Shown here one piece after another: positions 35,401-47,785 of a stretch of DNA of 64,000 nucleotides. Under the pieces are notes generated by a model, which saw only the letters and a program-made list of their open reading frames with translations, was not told the DNA's origin and did no database searches. The first letter of the stretch is position 1. Each line of letters begins with the position of its first letter. Made by a program: the position numbers and the translations under genes. Source of the stretch: Anticarsia gemmatalis (Eukaryota; Arthropoda; Insecta; Lepidoptera; Erebidae); contig NC_134764.1 of the NCBI RefSeq assembly GCF_050436995.1, positions 2,170,001 to 2,234,000 of the forward strand. Reading direction: 5' to 3'.

Positions 35401-38400
35401 TTTATATTGAAGAAATGAATGTTGAGAAACTGACATGACTAAGACGTTAGATTCTCGAAATTCGGATTTGAAAATATTCCATCCATTCTAAAGTCTATAC
35501 AACATCCTATTAAACAAACTTCACCCCCCTACAACCGTTAAGGTGTCGATTTTATAAAATAAAAATAGTATACATTTGATCTGGGATCTCCAACTATCTC
35601 CAAACTAAATCTTTTTAAATTTTATCAAAGCTTGTTCAGCGGTTTATACATGCGTGACAAACAAACTGACTGATAGTTGTACAGGATTCTCCATACATTC
35701 CTACCTGCGCTGTTCACGTGATATCAAATACAGTATTTGCATGATACGAGTACAATGCACTTGATATCTGAAGGACGACAAGTTTGAAGCCGCGTTCACG
35801 TGTTTCTATTTTAGGCAAATGTTTTTATAAACATCTATTTCATACATAATATGATTGGTTAATAATAAATATAAAACATCGTCTTTTTGAAATATATTTG
35901 AAATTGTGTTTTAACACAAGTGTAAACGAAGACTGATGCCATTAATTTATTTAACTATATAAGAGTAGCCCATCGTAAGGCGTTTGCCGATTAGTAAGGC
36001 AATGTGAGACATTATTGAGATAAGTTATAAAAATTGTATGCTTCTAAAACAAGCAATATGAATACCTACTTGAAACGCGGCAAAGCTTACTTCAACTTGG
36101 TGTAGCGTCGCAAAAAGTATCGTCCTAAACAAATGTCAATTTCATGTAAGTAATCAGTAAAACCGGTTGTTTCGTGTGTCTAATTAAATACGTAGGTAGA
36201 GTACCTATTTTACAAAGGCATGAGAAATAAACAGTTTTTATCACTCATTACTTAATTATTTTCCCAGTATTTCGAGGTGGTATAATTACATGGAAACAAT
36301 ATTTTTATATTTTGATAATTATTTTTTCTTTTCAGTATTCGGCCAAGCCAACTTGGACTTAGTAGATGAATATTTTGAGCAAACAAAACCGGGATTATCC
36401 TCATTTGCTGATGATCCTGAAAAGGTAACATTATTATTTTCAGTAGTTTATTACTGTCCTATGTGTATTGTGTATAGAGTATAAGATTCATTATATGACA
36501 GATTAGGGGTGCCTTTCCACCAGAGATTTGCTATGCTACATAAATCCACCAGACAAATTAGTTGATGCATATAGCTCCCACGCCAGTGGTCGCAGGTTCG
36601 AATCCGAGGCAACACACCAATGACTTTTCGAAGTTATGTGTGTATTAGAAATAATTATCACATGCTCCAACGGTGAAGGAAAACATCGTGAGGAAACCTT
36701 GCATGCCCAAAAATTTGTTTAATACATTTATTGAGGGCATGCAAAGTCCCCAACCCGCACTTGGCCAGCGTGGTGGACTTAAGGCCTAACCCCTCCCTCA
36801 TTACGGGAGGAGACCCTTGCCCAGCAGTGGGACAGTAATGGGTAAAATTTATTTTTTTATTTTTTATATAGCATGGATTTATTACATACAAAATTTGTTA
36901 AGTATATAGCAATTGCAAGAAAAAATATTTTTGTAGTACAAGTATCTACCTATGCACATGCTATTTAGTTTTAGGAGATAATTAAAAAAATCTTTATTCT
37001 ACCTTATCAGCATCCATATTGTATCATATAAAAGATGCAGTGTAATAAAAACCTTATAATTTTTCAATATTTTAGGGTGCAAATACAATAGTGCAGCTAA
37101 TAAAGAACGCAGAGTTCCTAACTCCGGTGGAGAAGCGTCGCTCCACGCCGCTCATAGTGCGAGCTACGGCGGGACTGCGACTGTTACCTGCTGCGAAAGC
37201 CCAGGAACTCATCGATCAAGTCGCCGCTGCTATATCTAAGTAAGTACTAACCTTTGTTATTTACTAACTTATCCCGCGAATCTGCTCACATGTTGTTATT
37301 GAAGATAGCAGCATATTGCATCCTTAGCTAAAATATGATCCATTATCCTGCCAAATTTTATCCAAATCGGTTCGACTGTTTTAGCAAAAAGCGTTAAGGA
37401 AAAAGTTACGTTACAGTGTAATATTTCGTTTAAGTAGAGTTCTGTTCACAAAAAAGCAACAGGTTCACAAAGTCCCGGACGTTTTACAAATTATTTGTAG
37501 TACATTACAGTATATCAGTATATCACCTTCGATATCAATATAATCGAAAATAACCCTCTTATTCATAAAAATATATCAAGTTATGAAAGGCTTATAAAGT
37601 GTTTTGTTTTTTTTTACTCCTTAGCAAAATGAAAAAGAGAAAACATACTGTAGTCGTTTTTTAACTAAAATAGGTTTATAGTGTGTTTATGAATAAGAGG
37701 GTAAGTTATCAATGGATTCATTATATTTCTTCTTGATTCCAGATTGGGTTATGATGTAGGCCCGGACAGTGTGAAGATCATGGATGGAGCAGATGAAGGC
37801 ATATTCATTTGGTACACTGTCAACTTACTGCATAGTAAGTATTAATGTTCAACTTATTTCGGTACTACTCTCTTCCAAGTTAATAAGTACAGACAGTTTT
37901 TATTGGACTAACCCATCTTACTTTGTATATTGTCGCTATCTTAGTGAAATTTAAAAATGCACGTTTATTAGTTTTATTTGAAAAAAAATCATTTTAACCT
38001 AGGTTAGAATATAATCTTATACAATAATATTATGCGTGCAATACAATTCATTTTAAAGTGATATTCTTCAAACAACTTCTTAAAACTCATAAATTTTTGA
38101 TATTACAATTTTTCATTCTTAGGAATCATTGTTTTTAATACTTCCATAAGATCCTAAAAAGCTAAAAAATACAGAAGTAAAGTAATTCTCGTTTGTTTCC
38201 AGATCTAATGGAGAGCGACACGATGGCGGCGCTGGACCTGGGCGGCGGCTCCACGCAGATCACGTACCAGCTGAGCGAGCGCGACGCGCCGCAGTACCCC
38301 GCCGTCGACCGACACGTCGTGCCCGCCGGGAACAACATCACTATTTATACGCATAGGTACGATACTCTACAATAATCATTTTTCTAGTTTTCGGGAATCT

Positions 38401-41400
38401 GCCAGGGATATACTAGGACGGCTGGGACGCGGAGTATCCGATTGGAGGTACCGCGTCCTGGCCACGTTATGGTGACCGTAGAAGGAACACCGTCAGGTTT
38501 TTATTCGGTATGCCCAAGTTAGCCGGAACGCCTTGCCGGCGGGAGAGCTCGACAGACCCCCGCTCTCCTCCCTGGGGCGGGACTTGCAGTAATGCATTTT
38601 CCTGACACACAAAAAAAGGGATATACTAGCAGGAGATAAATGTCCCGCGATATGTGTCGCTAGCGATGTCGAGTGAATTGATGCGACGTTGCCGGATTTT
38701 GCTCGACATATTAGAGTTGCCTATTATATTCCTTCGCTAAATTATTGTTTTAAAGGATTATAAGGATTTAAACTAAATATGTTTTTTTTATTGGAAGTTT
38801 TTATAAAGTCAGAATCTCGTACAACATTCAACTTTATATAATTACCAAGAATATTATTTCTTTTGTTGCAGTTACTTAAACTTGGGTCTCTTAGCGGCTA
38901 GATACGGCGTGTTCCGCATGGAGAGCTCGTCGGAGAACGACACGGGCGAGTTCACGTCCGTGTGCGTCGACCCCATCGTGCAGAAGGAGCCCTGGACCTA
39001 TGCCAACAAACAGTATTTAATTAGGTACGTACTACTATTCATAAAATCACTTGTTTTTCTATAGGAGTAGGCAGGGACACAACGCAAGACAAATTTGTAG
39101 ATATCGTAGCATGTAGCTACGATATCTATTAATTTGTCTTGCTTCATTCACATTCGTGCATCTCGTTATAGTGTACCGCAGGTTACGAGCAAGCGTTTTG
39201 GGCCAAGTGAATGTATGTTCATTGTGCTCTATGTAGTGTACTCTTAAGCGTCTACGTTAGGAGTGCTCGGCTCGTGCACAAGCGGAGCATAAATATCTTC
39301 TAAAATTGCGCTCGGTCGAGGCTCTTAAGTCAGTCGTCACTACACAAATTAGTGCACGGCTCCTCTAGCGTATACGCAGCTTAATTGTACGTATACTATA
39401 CATGTACGCTTTGTGATTAAAGAGCTAAAATTCATGTAATTTGTTGTTGTGTTGTCATACTTTTAGTGACGTGTATAAAATATGCGTGATTAGTTTGATA
39501 CGTGTGTTGTAGTGGAGCCCGGCGCGCCGCCAACGTGAAGCGCGCGGCGGTGTACGCGGCGTGCCACGCGCTCGTGAAGCGCTACGTGCTGGCGCGCCTG
39601 GACTGGGAGCCGGCGCGCGCGCCGCGCGGGACCGTGGCCGCCATGAGCTACTTCTACGACGTGGCCGCCGACGCCGGCATCATCGGTAACTATGTCTCTC
39701 TACCTCATACCCGGCTACAGTGCGCCAATTCATTGAAACTAGCCAGCTGTGCAGAATTTTGTTTAAATTGCCATCGATAATATATGTATGTCGTCGTTGC
39801 GGGTTCATAATTGATATAATGATATGACGAAGGGGTGTGGGTTCCCTGGGTTTTCTTCCTCCATCATCATAGGTACTCATTGTGATAAACCTATTCATCG
39901 ACTGTGGGCGTCGTGGGTAGTGTCAAATAGATAATAAGTCACACTCGTACAATTGAACACTTTACAATTACAAGTGGTTTTGACCCTTCCGTCTGTCCCA
40001 TTAGTCCCGTGATTTTTCTGCAACGGGACAACTGGCACCAAAACAGTGTCATTTGTCCCGCCACGGGACAACTGGGACAAAATAGTGCCAGTTGTCCCGT
40101 CACGGGACAACTCAACGGGACTAGTGGGATAGACCCGATGGTTCAGTGTCGTCCACGCGCCATTCCCGCCAAAACAGAAGAGAATCATATCTCTCAAATT
40201 CGAACAACGCGCCCCACTAACTCCATCGAACACCACTAGATGGCGTTGGCTTCCTGCATACGACCTCATTTCGACCCAAGAGTCTTTATACTCTTTTTAT
40301 GTTCCGACATGTATATGTTACGTCGTGCTTTCGAACACGTACGCTGCATAGACGTCCTACGTAGGTCAACTATGTAGCGATCTACAGCTTCACGCGACTT
40401 GACAGTCTACGTAGAGCTTCTACGCCGTAGTATATAGACGTCGCCATACCATACCTTGCGCCAATGAACCTCTCAACCTTTCTTTTCTTTTTCTTTCTTT
40501 TAAAAAAGACAACTCCCGCACTAAGAATAAGCTCTTGTGTCGCGGGGACTTTTACAAACATACAAACAACGGACACAAAGCACAACCAGACCCGAAGCAA
40601 TTATTTGTGGATCGCACAAATAATTGCTCCGTATGGGAATCGAACCCACGACCTCCCGTTGCAGTGGTATCGGCGTGGCCACCTAAACCACTGCGCCAGG
40701 GAGGCAGTCAACCTAAAGTCAAGCCGCACAGATAAGCTTTGAAAATGGCTTAACAGCTTACTGTTGTCTTAATCGACAACAACCGGGTCCGACTACGTAC
40801 ACTTCGAAACACCTTTTTATTGAATGACTGCGCCATTGAACCCAAAGTTCAATTACCTACCGGTTAACCCAACAGACTATGAAACCAACTGTACGTTTGG
40901 CACAGTAGTTAACCCCGCTGCAATAACCGTAGGTGTTCATTCACGTTGACTCGCGGGCGCAGTCACGAAATATCAAACATATGGCGTTATACCGAAGTGT
41001 TCACGTACAAACTGTACGCGCGGTCTAACTAGCGGGCAAGCTAGCGGCGGCGCGCGCTCGCGGCTATATCAAACGCGTGAAGATGTTCGTGTGTGTTCAC
41101 GTCGAACTAGCGGTGGCGGGCGCGATGTACTCGCGACGTCAAGTAAGTTCAACCAGTTTGAACCAGTTTGAGCTTGTCGGTAGAAACAAACGCCTGGCGG
41201 CCAACGTGAACACAAATCGCCACGTCCCCGCGCTCGCGACCGCCACCGCGCCCGCGCGGTCCAACGTGAACAAGCACTTTGTGTGATGAGCTCGAGTTTC
41301 TTTTCCGAGCCTGGTGGGCTGGTATTTAGAAATATTATCTGGTTACCATAGTAAAAGCTTTGCTTGGTTTGGAATGAAATTTATTTATTTATGAATGCCT

Positions 41401-42139
41401 AAGTATTCAAAACTGTACTTATTTGTATGTACAGACGTGATGAAGGGCGGCACGGTGTCGGTGTCGGCGTACCGCGGCGCGGCAGTACGGGCGTGCTCGG
41501 GCGCCAACGTGGAGCAGCCGTGGGCCTGCCTCGACCTGGTCTACGTCGTGGCGCTGCTGCAGGACGCCTACAAGATCGCCGACAACGAACCCATCTCCGT
41601 ATGTACTGCACTTATCTTATCTAATCATGCTAGCTTAAGCAAAAAAAAAGAACATTTTTGAACCAATTTTTTGCTCTTCAGTGATGTTATAAATATTAAA
41701 TAGTTTTGACTGCGTTATTTTTCCATCGCTAAACATGAGACTTGTCATTAAATGTGAAAGACGAATTTATCTCGGATTTACAATTTAATAATTCCAATTA
41801 TAAATGAACTCCTTACTTTTGTTCGTAATTTTCAAGCTTATATGGGTATTTATAATGAATTTGGCTGTAGATGTATTTATGACTGTAATGCTTTCTTTTT
41901 TTTTTTAAAATAATGGCATTTCATTCAGTAAATACTACCTTGACTATTTAAAGTAGTCTTCTACCCTGTAAATCAATGCCCTACAATTTATCCACATACA
42001 GATTATCCACATATAGAAAATTCTCATTATTTTACATTGTTTACAGTTATTCAAGAAAGTGAACGGCCACGAAGTATCATGGGCGTTGGGTCTCGCGTAC
42101 ACCACAGTGATGAACAGACTGTCCGTCTTGGAGCCCTAG
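26498..42139 (+). CDS. ENTPD5/6: Ectonucleoside triphosphate diphosphohydrolase, ENTPD5/6 type (GDA1/CD39)
   Basis: Eleven exons join without a frame break into 456 aa: 26498-26518, 28003-28126, 34862-35005, 36336-36424, 37076-37239, 37743-37834, 38203-38356, 38872-39024, 39513-39685, 41435-41598 and 42047-42139. The family hydrolyses nucleoside diphosphates (GDP, UDP) in the secretory pathway, supporting glycosylation. Residues 33-52 form one hydrophobic segment after KHPRRLKK, suggesting a type II anchor as in ENTPD6. The five apyrase conserved regions are present: IIDAGSSGSRVLAY (75-89), PLIVRATAGLRLL (151-163), IMDGADEGIFIWYTVN (193-208, catalytic Glu199), ALDLGGGSTQITY (221-233) and SYFYDVAADAGII (359-371). 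The end, VSWALGLAYTTVMN, is also typical. Several exons (7, 9, 10) are strikingly GC-rich against AT-rich introns. Intron 2 is 6.7 kb and intron 9 holds many small repeats. A second possible first exon lies at 27404-27436. Confidence 0.95.
27404..27436 (+). CDS. Candidate alternative first coding exon of the ENTPD gene
   Basis: ATG followed by ten more codons (MGKFSTYRYLE) ends at a good donor, GAG/GTAGGT, in phase 0, exactly the phase needed to join exon 2 at 28003. It would replace the seven residues of the first exon at 26498 and leave the membrane anchor intact. Seen: start, frame and donor. Inferred: use as an alternative promoter/exon. Confidence 0.4.
28426..28563. repeat. 35-bp minisatellite, about four units
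   Basis: Units starting at 28426, 28461, 28496 and 28531 share the pattern aagataaaattcttataaga followed by ccagaagatttcgt. Spacing is exactly 35 bp, with a few substitutions per unit. It lies in intron 2 of the ENTPD gene. Confidence 0.85.
29290..29370 (-). repeat. SINE tail fragment (reverse orientation)
   Basis: On the minus strand it reads cctccctccatagggagaag-acccta-cccagcattgggacagtaa and then an A-rich run, the same 3' end as the SINE at 36540-36860. Confidence 0.55.
30787..30917. mobile_element. MITE related to the element at 49288-49425
   Basis: The right half ttcgcacgtttgtaacggcc followed by ccgattatag matches the right end of the 49288 copy. The left end ctatactcattttatcg occurs twice (30787 and 30820), suggesting a small internal duplication. 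It lies in intron 2 of the ENTPD gene. Confidence 0.55.
31840..31975 (-). repeat. Degenerate tRNA-derived SINE (reverse orientation)
   Basis: The sequence acaaacatacaaacaactga...agatcgca...gtttccgagtgggaat-like...accactttaatcactgcgct matches the better preserved copy at 40476-40708. The tRNA-like promoter boxes are eroded here. Confidence 0.5.
36525..36860 (+). repeat. tRNA-derived SINE, near full length
   Basis: A box-B-like ggttcgaatcc at 36595-36605 is preceded by a box-A-like gttgatgcat-agctccc segment. Downstream is the family body (aaacatcgtgaggaaacctt gcatgccc, then ccgcacttggccagcgtggt, then aggagacccttgcccagcag, then tgggacagtaatgg) and a T/A-rich tail. It lies in intron 4 of the ENTPD gene. 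Related fragments occur at 24296, 29290, 42874 and 47636. Confidence 0.75.
38400..38625 (+). repeat. Possible LINE 3' end fragment
   Basis: This is a GC-richer block in intron 7 of the ENTPD gene, containing ggtaccgcgtcctggccacg, accgtcaggtttttattcgg and gacccccgctctcctccc. The wording is typical of non-LTR retrotransposon 3' tails in moths, but no reverse-transcriptase ORF is present, so the call rests on general resemblance only. Confidence 0.35.
39083..39142. repeat. Hairpin-forming 60-bp inverted repeat in ENTPD intron 8
   Basis: gcaagacaaatt...agatatcgtagc on the left pairs with gctacgatatct...aatttgtcttgc on the right, about 28 paired positions with two or three mismatches and a loop of a few bases. 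It could be a tiny palindromic MITE or a hairpin RNA precursor; no flanking duplication is clear. Confidence 0.7.
39991..40134. mobile_element. MITE with internal 40-bp GGGACAA repeats
   Basis: The ends gtctgtcccattagtcccgt and acgggactagtgggatagac are 20-bp inverted repeats with two mismatches. Inside, acgggacaactgg and its complement ccagttgtcccgt alternate in units of about 40 bp (near 40024, 40063 and 40103), each unit being palindromic. It lies in intron 9 of the ENTPD gene. Confidence 0.7.
40476..40708 (-). repeat. tRNA-derived SINE (reverse orientation)
   Basis: On the minus strand the head reads tggcgcagtggtttaggtgg (box A region) and gtgggttcgattcccatacg (box B). The body and an A/G-rich tail follow (the complementary ttctttttctttctttt run at 40484-40500). 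It resembles a tRNA but lacks a proper cloverleaf and is followed by the SINE body, so it is not annotated as tRNA. Confidence 0.7.
41095..41271. mobile_element. MITE-like element with GTTCACGT ends
   Basis: The left gttcacgtcgaactagcggtggcgggcgcg region is matched inversely, with gaps, by cgaccgccaccgcgcccgcg and ccaacgtgaac on the right. It is GC-rich and non-coding, in ENTPD intron 9. A related motif (ttcacgttgactcgcgggcg) occurs just upstream near 40939, so a second degraded copy may be adjacent. Confidence 0.5.
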
Positions 42140-42873
42140 TGTAGAGCTGTATCAGCTGTGACGAGCTGTGACGTCACGTGCACGCTACTGAACGTGCACT
42201 GTACGAATAGGACGGACTGAGATGTAAGGTATATTTGTTTGGTTGGTTTATTTCTTTATTAGGTATTTTTTCAGATGAATGTTTGATGAATCGTAGTGAC
42301 AAATTCGGAATTTTATTGTTCGTGTAAAAATTATTTGACGTTGTTAAATTAGCTTGAAAAGTTGGTTGATATATTTCGTATACAGTTATGTTACGGGTAG
42401 TTTTACCACGTTTGAATAAGTGTCACTTGGAATATTGACAGATGTTTACTGATACTTATCCATGAGTCGTCAAATTGAACTGTTATTAAAATTGTGTGGG
42501 AACGCGAAATATTATATTTATTATGTTTTGAATAGTGTCACTTAATTTCTATACATATTTCAATGAAGAATGCAAATAGCGTAGTTTAATTATAAAATAT
42601 ATACTCATATAAGTTGTAATAGTATAAAAATCTTAGTTTATATCAAACTTATTAAGTATCAAAACTCTTCAGTCCGTTCTATTCTGTAAAGTATCAAAAG
42701 TGATTTGAGCTGCAACAATTACCTCTACGGTACACTATGTGATATAAGTAATATGTATTATAGTCGTTTTATTTATTCATTATGTTTCTCAAACTTTCAC
42801 ACGTATTTATTTATTTTGTTCAAAATGAATATTTATGATTCCCTTATTACGAAATAATAAATTATTTAACATC

Positions 42874-43050
42874 GTGATGAAACCTTGCATGCCTAAGAGC
42901 TATGTAATGCAATTCTTCAGGGCATGTAAAATAAATCCTGACTTTTTAGTGGTTAGGCATTGAGTGCCTAATGTGGTAGGTACAAGGCCTTACCTCGCTC
43001 TCCATTTGGGAGGAGTTGCTTACCCAGCAACAGGGACAGTAATGGGTTAA
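42874..43050 (+). repeat. SINE fragment (body, no head)
   Basis: acatcgtgatgaaaccttgc atgcc, then ggaggagttgcttacccagc and gggacagtaatgggtt match the 36525-36860 SINE body. It lies in the probable 3' UTR or downstream region of the ENTPD gene. Confidence 0.6.
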
Positions 43051-46000
43051 AACAAAATACACACATACACTTTCTTCTATGAAGATATCCATGCCCATTA
43101 TTGAAACAGTAAGGTACATTTAAAAGATTTTATTATAAAGTTAACTTTTTCTTTTAGTGATGGTGTAGTAAAGTTTGAGAAACATATTTTTATTCAGTCT
43201 ATTCCAATATACTTGTAAATAATATACGCTATAAGCTGATATATTTTCAACGTGGCAATAGTTGAGCGCACACTGACGTAACACATTTGAATTATATTAT
43301 TGATTGTTGCCAATTAGGAAATGTACGAATTTATGTCAAGTATTAGTGTATTGGGATTGAAATATTGTGAACAAATAGCCTTATGTTATGGCTTGATAGC
43401 ATTTTTATACTCTTGTAGAAGCATTCAAGCTTCTACATTATAATAATATGTACATGCGCTCGATATAGCGTAGTACTAAGTTAGTACTACTAACTGCTAA
43501 CTGTGTTACCAGAACTCATATTATATTGTTAACCGAATAAGAATTCAGTGGACAATATTCAATTATTATTTGTGACAAATATCACGGTTATATTGGTAAA
43601 AAAAATTGAATAAAAAAAAAACAACAATAAAAGACCATTGTGTTTTTCAATACAATTTAAAAAAAAAAGTGAGTTTCAACTTAAGTTAAATCATGTTTAT
43701 ACAATACTTCAGTGCCAATACATAGCAGTCAGGGAATTTATTAAGAAGGTTTTTTAAAATTAATATGTACAGCCTTTGGTGATTAGAAATTTTGTACACA
43801 TGCAACATTCATATAAAATTGTTACGTAGATCCAATCTGAACAAGCCGACGCTCAATGCACAATTGTATGTACAAAGAAACATTCAATATTATGCAGAAA
43901 GGACAGACATGGTTAACTTAAAAAATCACCAAGTATAGCCAACGGAAACTTGTTTGTTTAAAGCCTATTTATTTTACTTTGGTAGGGAAATGGGTTCAGA
44001 ATTTTCCGGTAAGCCTTTCTTTTAATTTGATATACATACTTATATTCTATTCTTATACACAAAATAAGTGGATTATTTGAATATGAAATCTAAGAAATCA
44101 TTTGTCGAATATCTATCTGTTAAACAAATTGAGACCTATATCAAGGTAATCGAATTATTAGAGCAGTTTTGGTGTCTTTCAATAAGGTTATTTTCATGTA
44201 ATATTGAAATGTTTCTTCATACAAACAAATATAGATATAAACATTAGATACGCTGTGTTTGCACACTTAATAAATAATAAACACGATTATTTACAAATAA
44301 TAATATTAATTATGCACAATTATTTATCAAATATTGCTCATTTTTATTTATAATTAATTATTGTAATAAATGTTTCTTATTCTATTGTAATTATTATTTG
44401 TTTTTCATTTATTTTATTTAGTTGACTAGTTGATGGTCCATACCTATTCATCTATAGGGGAACTATAAATTGTAACGGGCGGTGACTGTGTGAATGGCAA
44501 TACTAAGGGCTTAAACTGTCATAACTTGAATTTAAAAAAATCTGCCGTATAAAAAAATTCTAAACTGGAGATTGCCAGTGTCAATATTTTAAAAATATCA
44601 AACAAAGTTGCGGACAAAAGGACATTGAACTCCAAGATTCTTTTTTGTAATTTTGTATATTAGGTATTGTTGGTAGTTCAGACCTGAATATTATCAATTA
44701 TGTGTAGTTTTTTGAATGTCTAACATGATATAATTTTGCAAGCATTTTCAGTACCCGAAAAATACAAGTATAGGTGAGATTTTAATTAATTTAATATTAT
44801 AAATGTAAGCTTTTGATTTTAGCAAATCGTAATTATGGCAACCATTTTGTTGGTAGCCTAGCAACCGCGAGTATTGCCATTATACTACATACGCTACTGT
44901 TTAATGCAATGGACATTATTGAGATTCCGGAACAGGGAATTTAGTTTTATTTTCGTTTAGTAAACGTTATTGAAGGGATTCAGTCGAACTCTTTTGAGTC
45001 CGAATGCTACATTTAATATTCAAATTAAAGCAATATTTAATTTAAGTACGAATTGCTTTACGATGGGTTAAAGACATTTTTTCATTTTAGTTATAACTAT
45101 TTTATTTTAAAATGTTCCTTTTCATGTTTAGTTACAATAAAAGAAGGTTGTATGCGTGATTTTAAGTTAATTTAATAACTAACATGTAAGTTCTTATGAT
45201 AAGCACTTTCCAAATAAAATATATTCAAATGCTATTTTTATGATGACAGTATTGTTTTTCATTTTGTACTCAATATATGAGGTTTTGTAGCTTACTGTGC
45301 ACTTAGGTATTGTGTACCTAGCCGACCTGTCGAATTGGTGTTATATGTAAATTGTACAAATTTAATAAATGTTGGATCTTAAATGTGTCGTTTGACTAAT
45401 CATTGGAATCTTCACTAGAAGTAATAACATTAGAACTATTCAACTTTGCTGATGAGTGTGCACGTATGCATTCGTGCACGCGTACCACGCGTACAACCAG
45501 CACGCGTATTCAATGTGTCTGTAGGTATACATTATTCTATTTTATATAGGTAAGACACTTGTTAATAATCACGCCTCTTTCCTATAGGGATCGGTTAGGT
45601 AGAGACTATATAACGCCACTTGATTCGATCCTTCCTTATCTATTTTATTGGTAACTTTATATCATAGAATATAAATAGATTTCTGTATTTTCCCTATTTT
45701 ATTATCATTGTCGTAGATATACTTAAAATGTATTGGAGAAGTAAGTGGCAGAAACAATTGGTGAAAGGGGTTGAAATAAAACACACGTATATAATTTTTT
45801 ATACTTTATTAAGAACCATTCAATAGGTACAATAAAAATGTTATTCTAACGCATTAAATCAGATAACTCTTGCGTTCAGTCTCGTCTAAAATGATTAGTT
45901 TTAAAATCTATGGTTTGAGATTACATATTATATTACTAGAATAGGACAACGGGTCAATGGTAAGACTTACCTTAAGGTGTACTTAACTTAACAAAAATCT

Positions 46001-46478
46001 TTTAATAAATATTACTACTATGGTCAAAGGTAGTTTACCTTTTCGGATATGAAATATCAGAAAATTAATAGTAATTAACAAAAATAAAGACTTTCATAAA
46101 ATGTAGAAGTTTTGTTTTTAAGAATTGAAACTGAAAGGATTTATGCCAACTTAATATATTTTAAACACGGTTTACTACTCGTTAGCATTGGCGCACATTC
46201 GCCGTCGAGTTCGAAGTAAAATAAACCATTCACAATTTGCCCGTAAGTTTCAAGTTAATAACTGTAGGTAGGACATAAAAAAAACAATAATTCGAACATA
46301 CAACCTCTTCCTTTTTGAAGTCAGTTAAAGTAATATGTGTGCGTGATAGAAGTCTTCCATTGACCCGAAGTTTGTATTAAAAATTGTTAAATTGAGAATC
46401 GCTTACTGTTAACACGAATCTTAAACGTTGATCTAGTAGCTATATTACATGCTTCCAACTAACGCATGCAAAGTATTG

Positions 46479-46700
46479 CAGATAAAAATTATGTTATTAT
46501 CAGAAAAACACTAATTTTCTGATAAAAATTATGTCATTATTATCAGAAAAACACTTATTTTCTGATAAAAATTATGTCATTATCATCAGAAAAAAACTTA
46601 TTTTCTGATAAAAATTATGTCATTATTACCAGAAAATACTTATTTTCTGATAAAAAATTTGTCATAATTATCAGAAAAACACATATTTTCTGTCTATATT
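46479..46700. repeat. 43-bp tandem array of small palindromes, about five units
   Basis: gataaaaattatgtcatta recurs at 46481, 46521, 46564, 46607 and (variant) 46649, spacing 40-43 bp. Each unit contains ttttctgataa and the inverse ttatcagaaaa, so every unit can form its own hairpin. Confidence 0.8.
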
Positions 46701-47635
46701 ACTGACTTACATTACAGAATTATTGCACTTTTAAAATATAATGCATATTAAGTAAACACTGAAGTAATTGTTCCTCACATAGATAGAACCTACGCTTGTT
46801 GTTTTAGCATGAGATAAATACCACTCAATATAGAGCAAAACTGTATTTTCAGTAGCAGTATTTTGAGTGTAAAATCTGTACTAGGACAAAATGTCACGAA
46901 ATATGAATAGTAATTTATAGTAAGTATTTCCAAGAGAAAATACCATGCTTTATGGCTGATTCTAGTAATGCTGTAATGCAACTTTTATAAAACTAATATT
47001 TCACGCAAGAATATGTTATTGTGTAGAGTCACTGCGAGCTCTAATAGGTATCTGAATTACTGCGTGCATCAAACGGAATTGCATATTGTTGTTAGGTCCG
47101 ATAATATAAGGTAAAATAATTCAAATGTATTTTTATTTATTCTCATGCTAAAACACCACGGAAATATTTACATCAAAACACCCCTCCGGGCACGAAATGG
47201 TAAACATACATCTTTGGTACTTGTCACAGCAAACGCTTTACCCATTCTCCATCATTGATGAAGAAGCTCATCATCATATCTTCATACAGCATCTCTAGAA
47301 GGTAACCTTAAGAGTCTCTAACCACTACTTGTGATATATAATTTCAAACTACAAAGTATTCCAGTTGCTTAAAATATTAACGACTGATATATATGTTTCT
47401 AACGTTACAACTTTTCTATTGAAGTTTATAAAGTACAGTTAGATAAAAGTTGGGAGTTTAAGACCTGCCGGAAATGATACTGCAATAGAAAATAAATTAA
47501 TTCAGCTTTTACCAAAAATCATTCTTTTGCATTGCATACTTATGAAGTAACGAGAGTAATGAAGACCCCTTTCTAGCGAATACAATTGTAAGGTACTTAT
47601 TGTAAAATTGCATAGCAGTAATTACTAGACTGTTG

Positions 47636-47785
47636 ATAACTTGCATGCCTTAAAATGGTTTAATATATTTCTTGAGGGCATGCAAAGTTCCTTGACCAGC
47701 TTGCTGTTATCGTGATCTAAAGCCTCCCTCACATTAGGAGGAGACCCTTGCCTAGAAGTGGGCCGGTACAGGGTTAAAGGTCAAA
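47636..47785 (+). repeat. SINE fragment (body, no head)
   Basis: aacttgcatgcct, gagggcatgcaaagttcctt, ctccctcacattaggaggag and acccttgcctagaagtgggc reproduce the 36525-36860 SINE body. It lies just beyond the stop codon of the transcobalamin-like gene, probably in its 3' UTR in reverse orientation. Confidence 0.65.

Noticed and set aside
40634..40708. tRNA-like segment with box A and box B on the minus strand
   Set aside because: The head continues into a SINE body and tail, and no full acceptor stem or normal cloverleaf can be drawn; it is a SINE promoter.
41399..41624. Arg-rich ORFs in other frames around 41.4-41.6 kb
   Set aside because: They are shadows of the GC-rich ENTPD exon 10.
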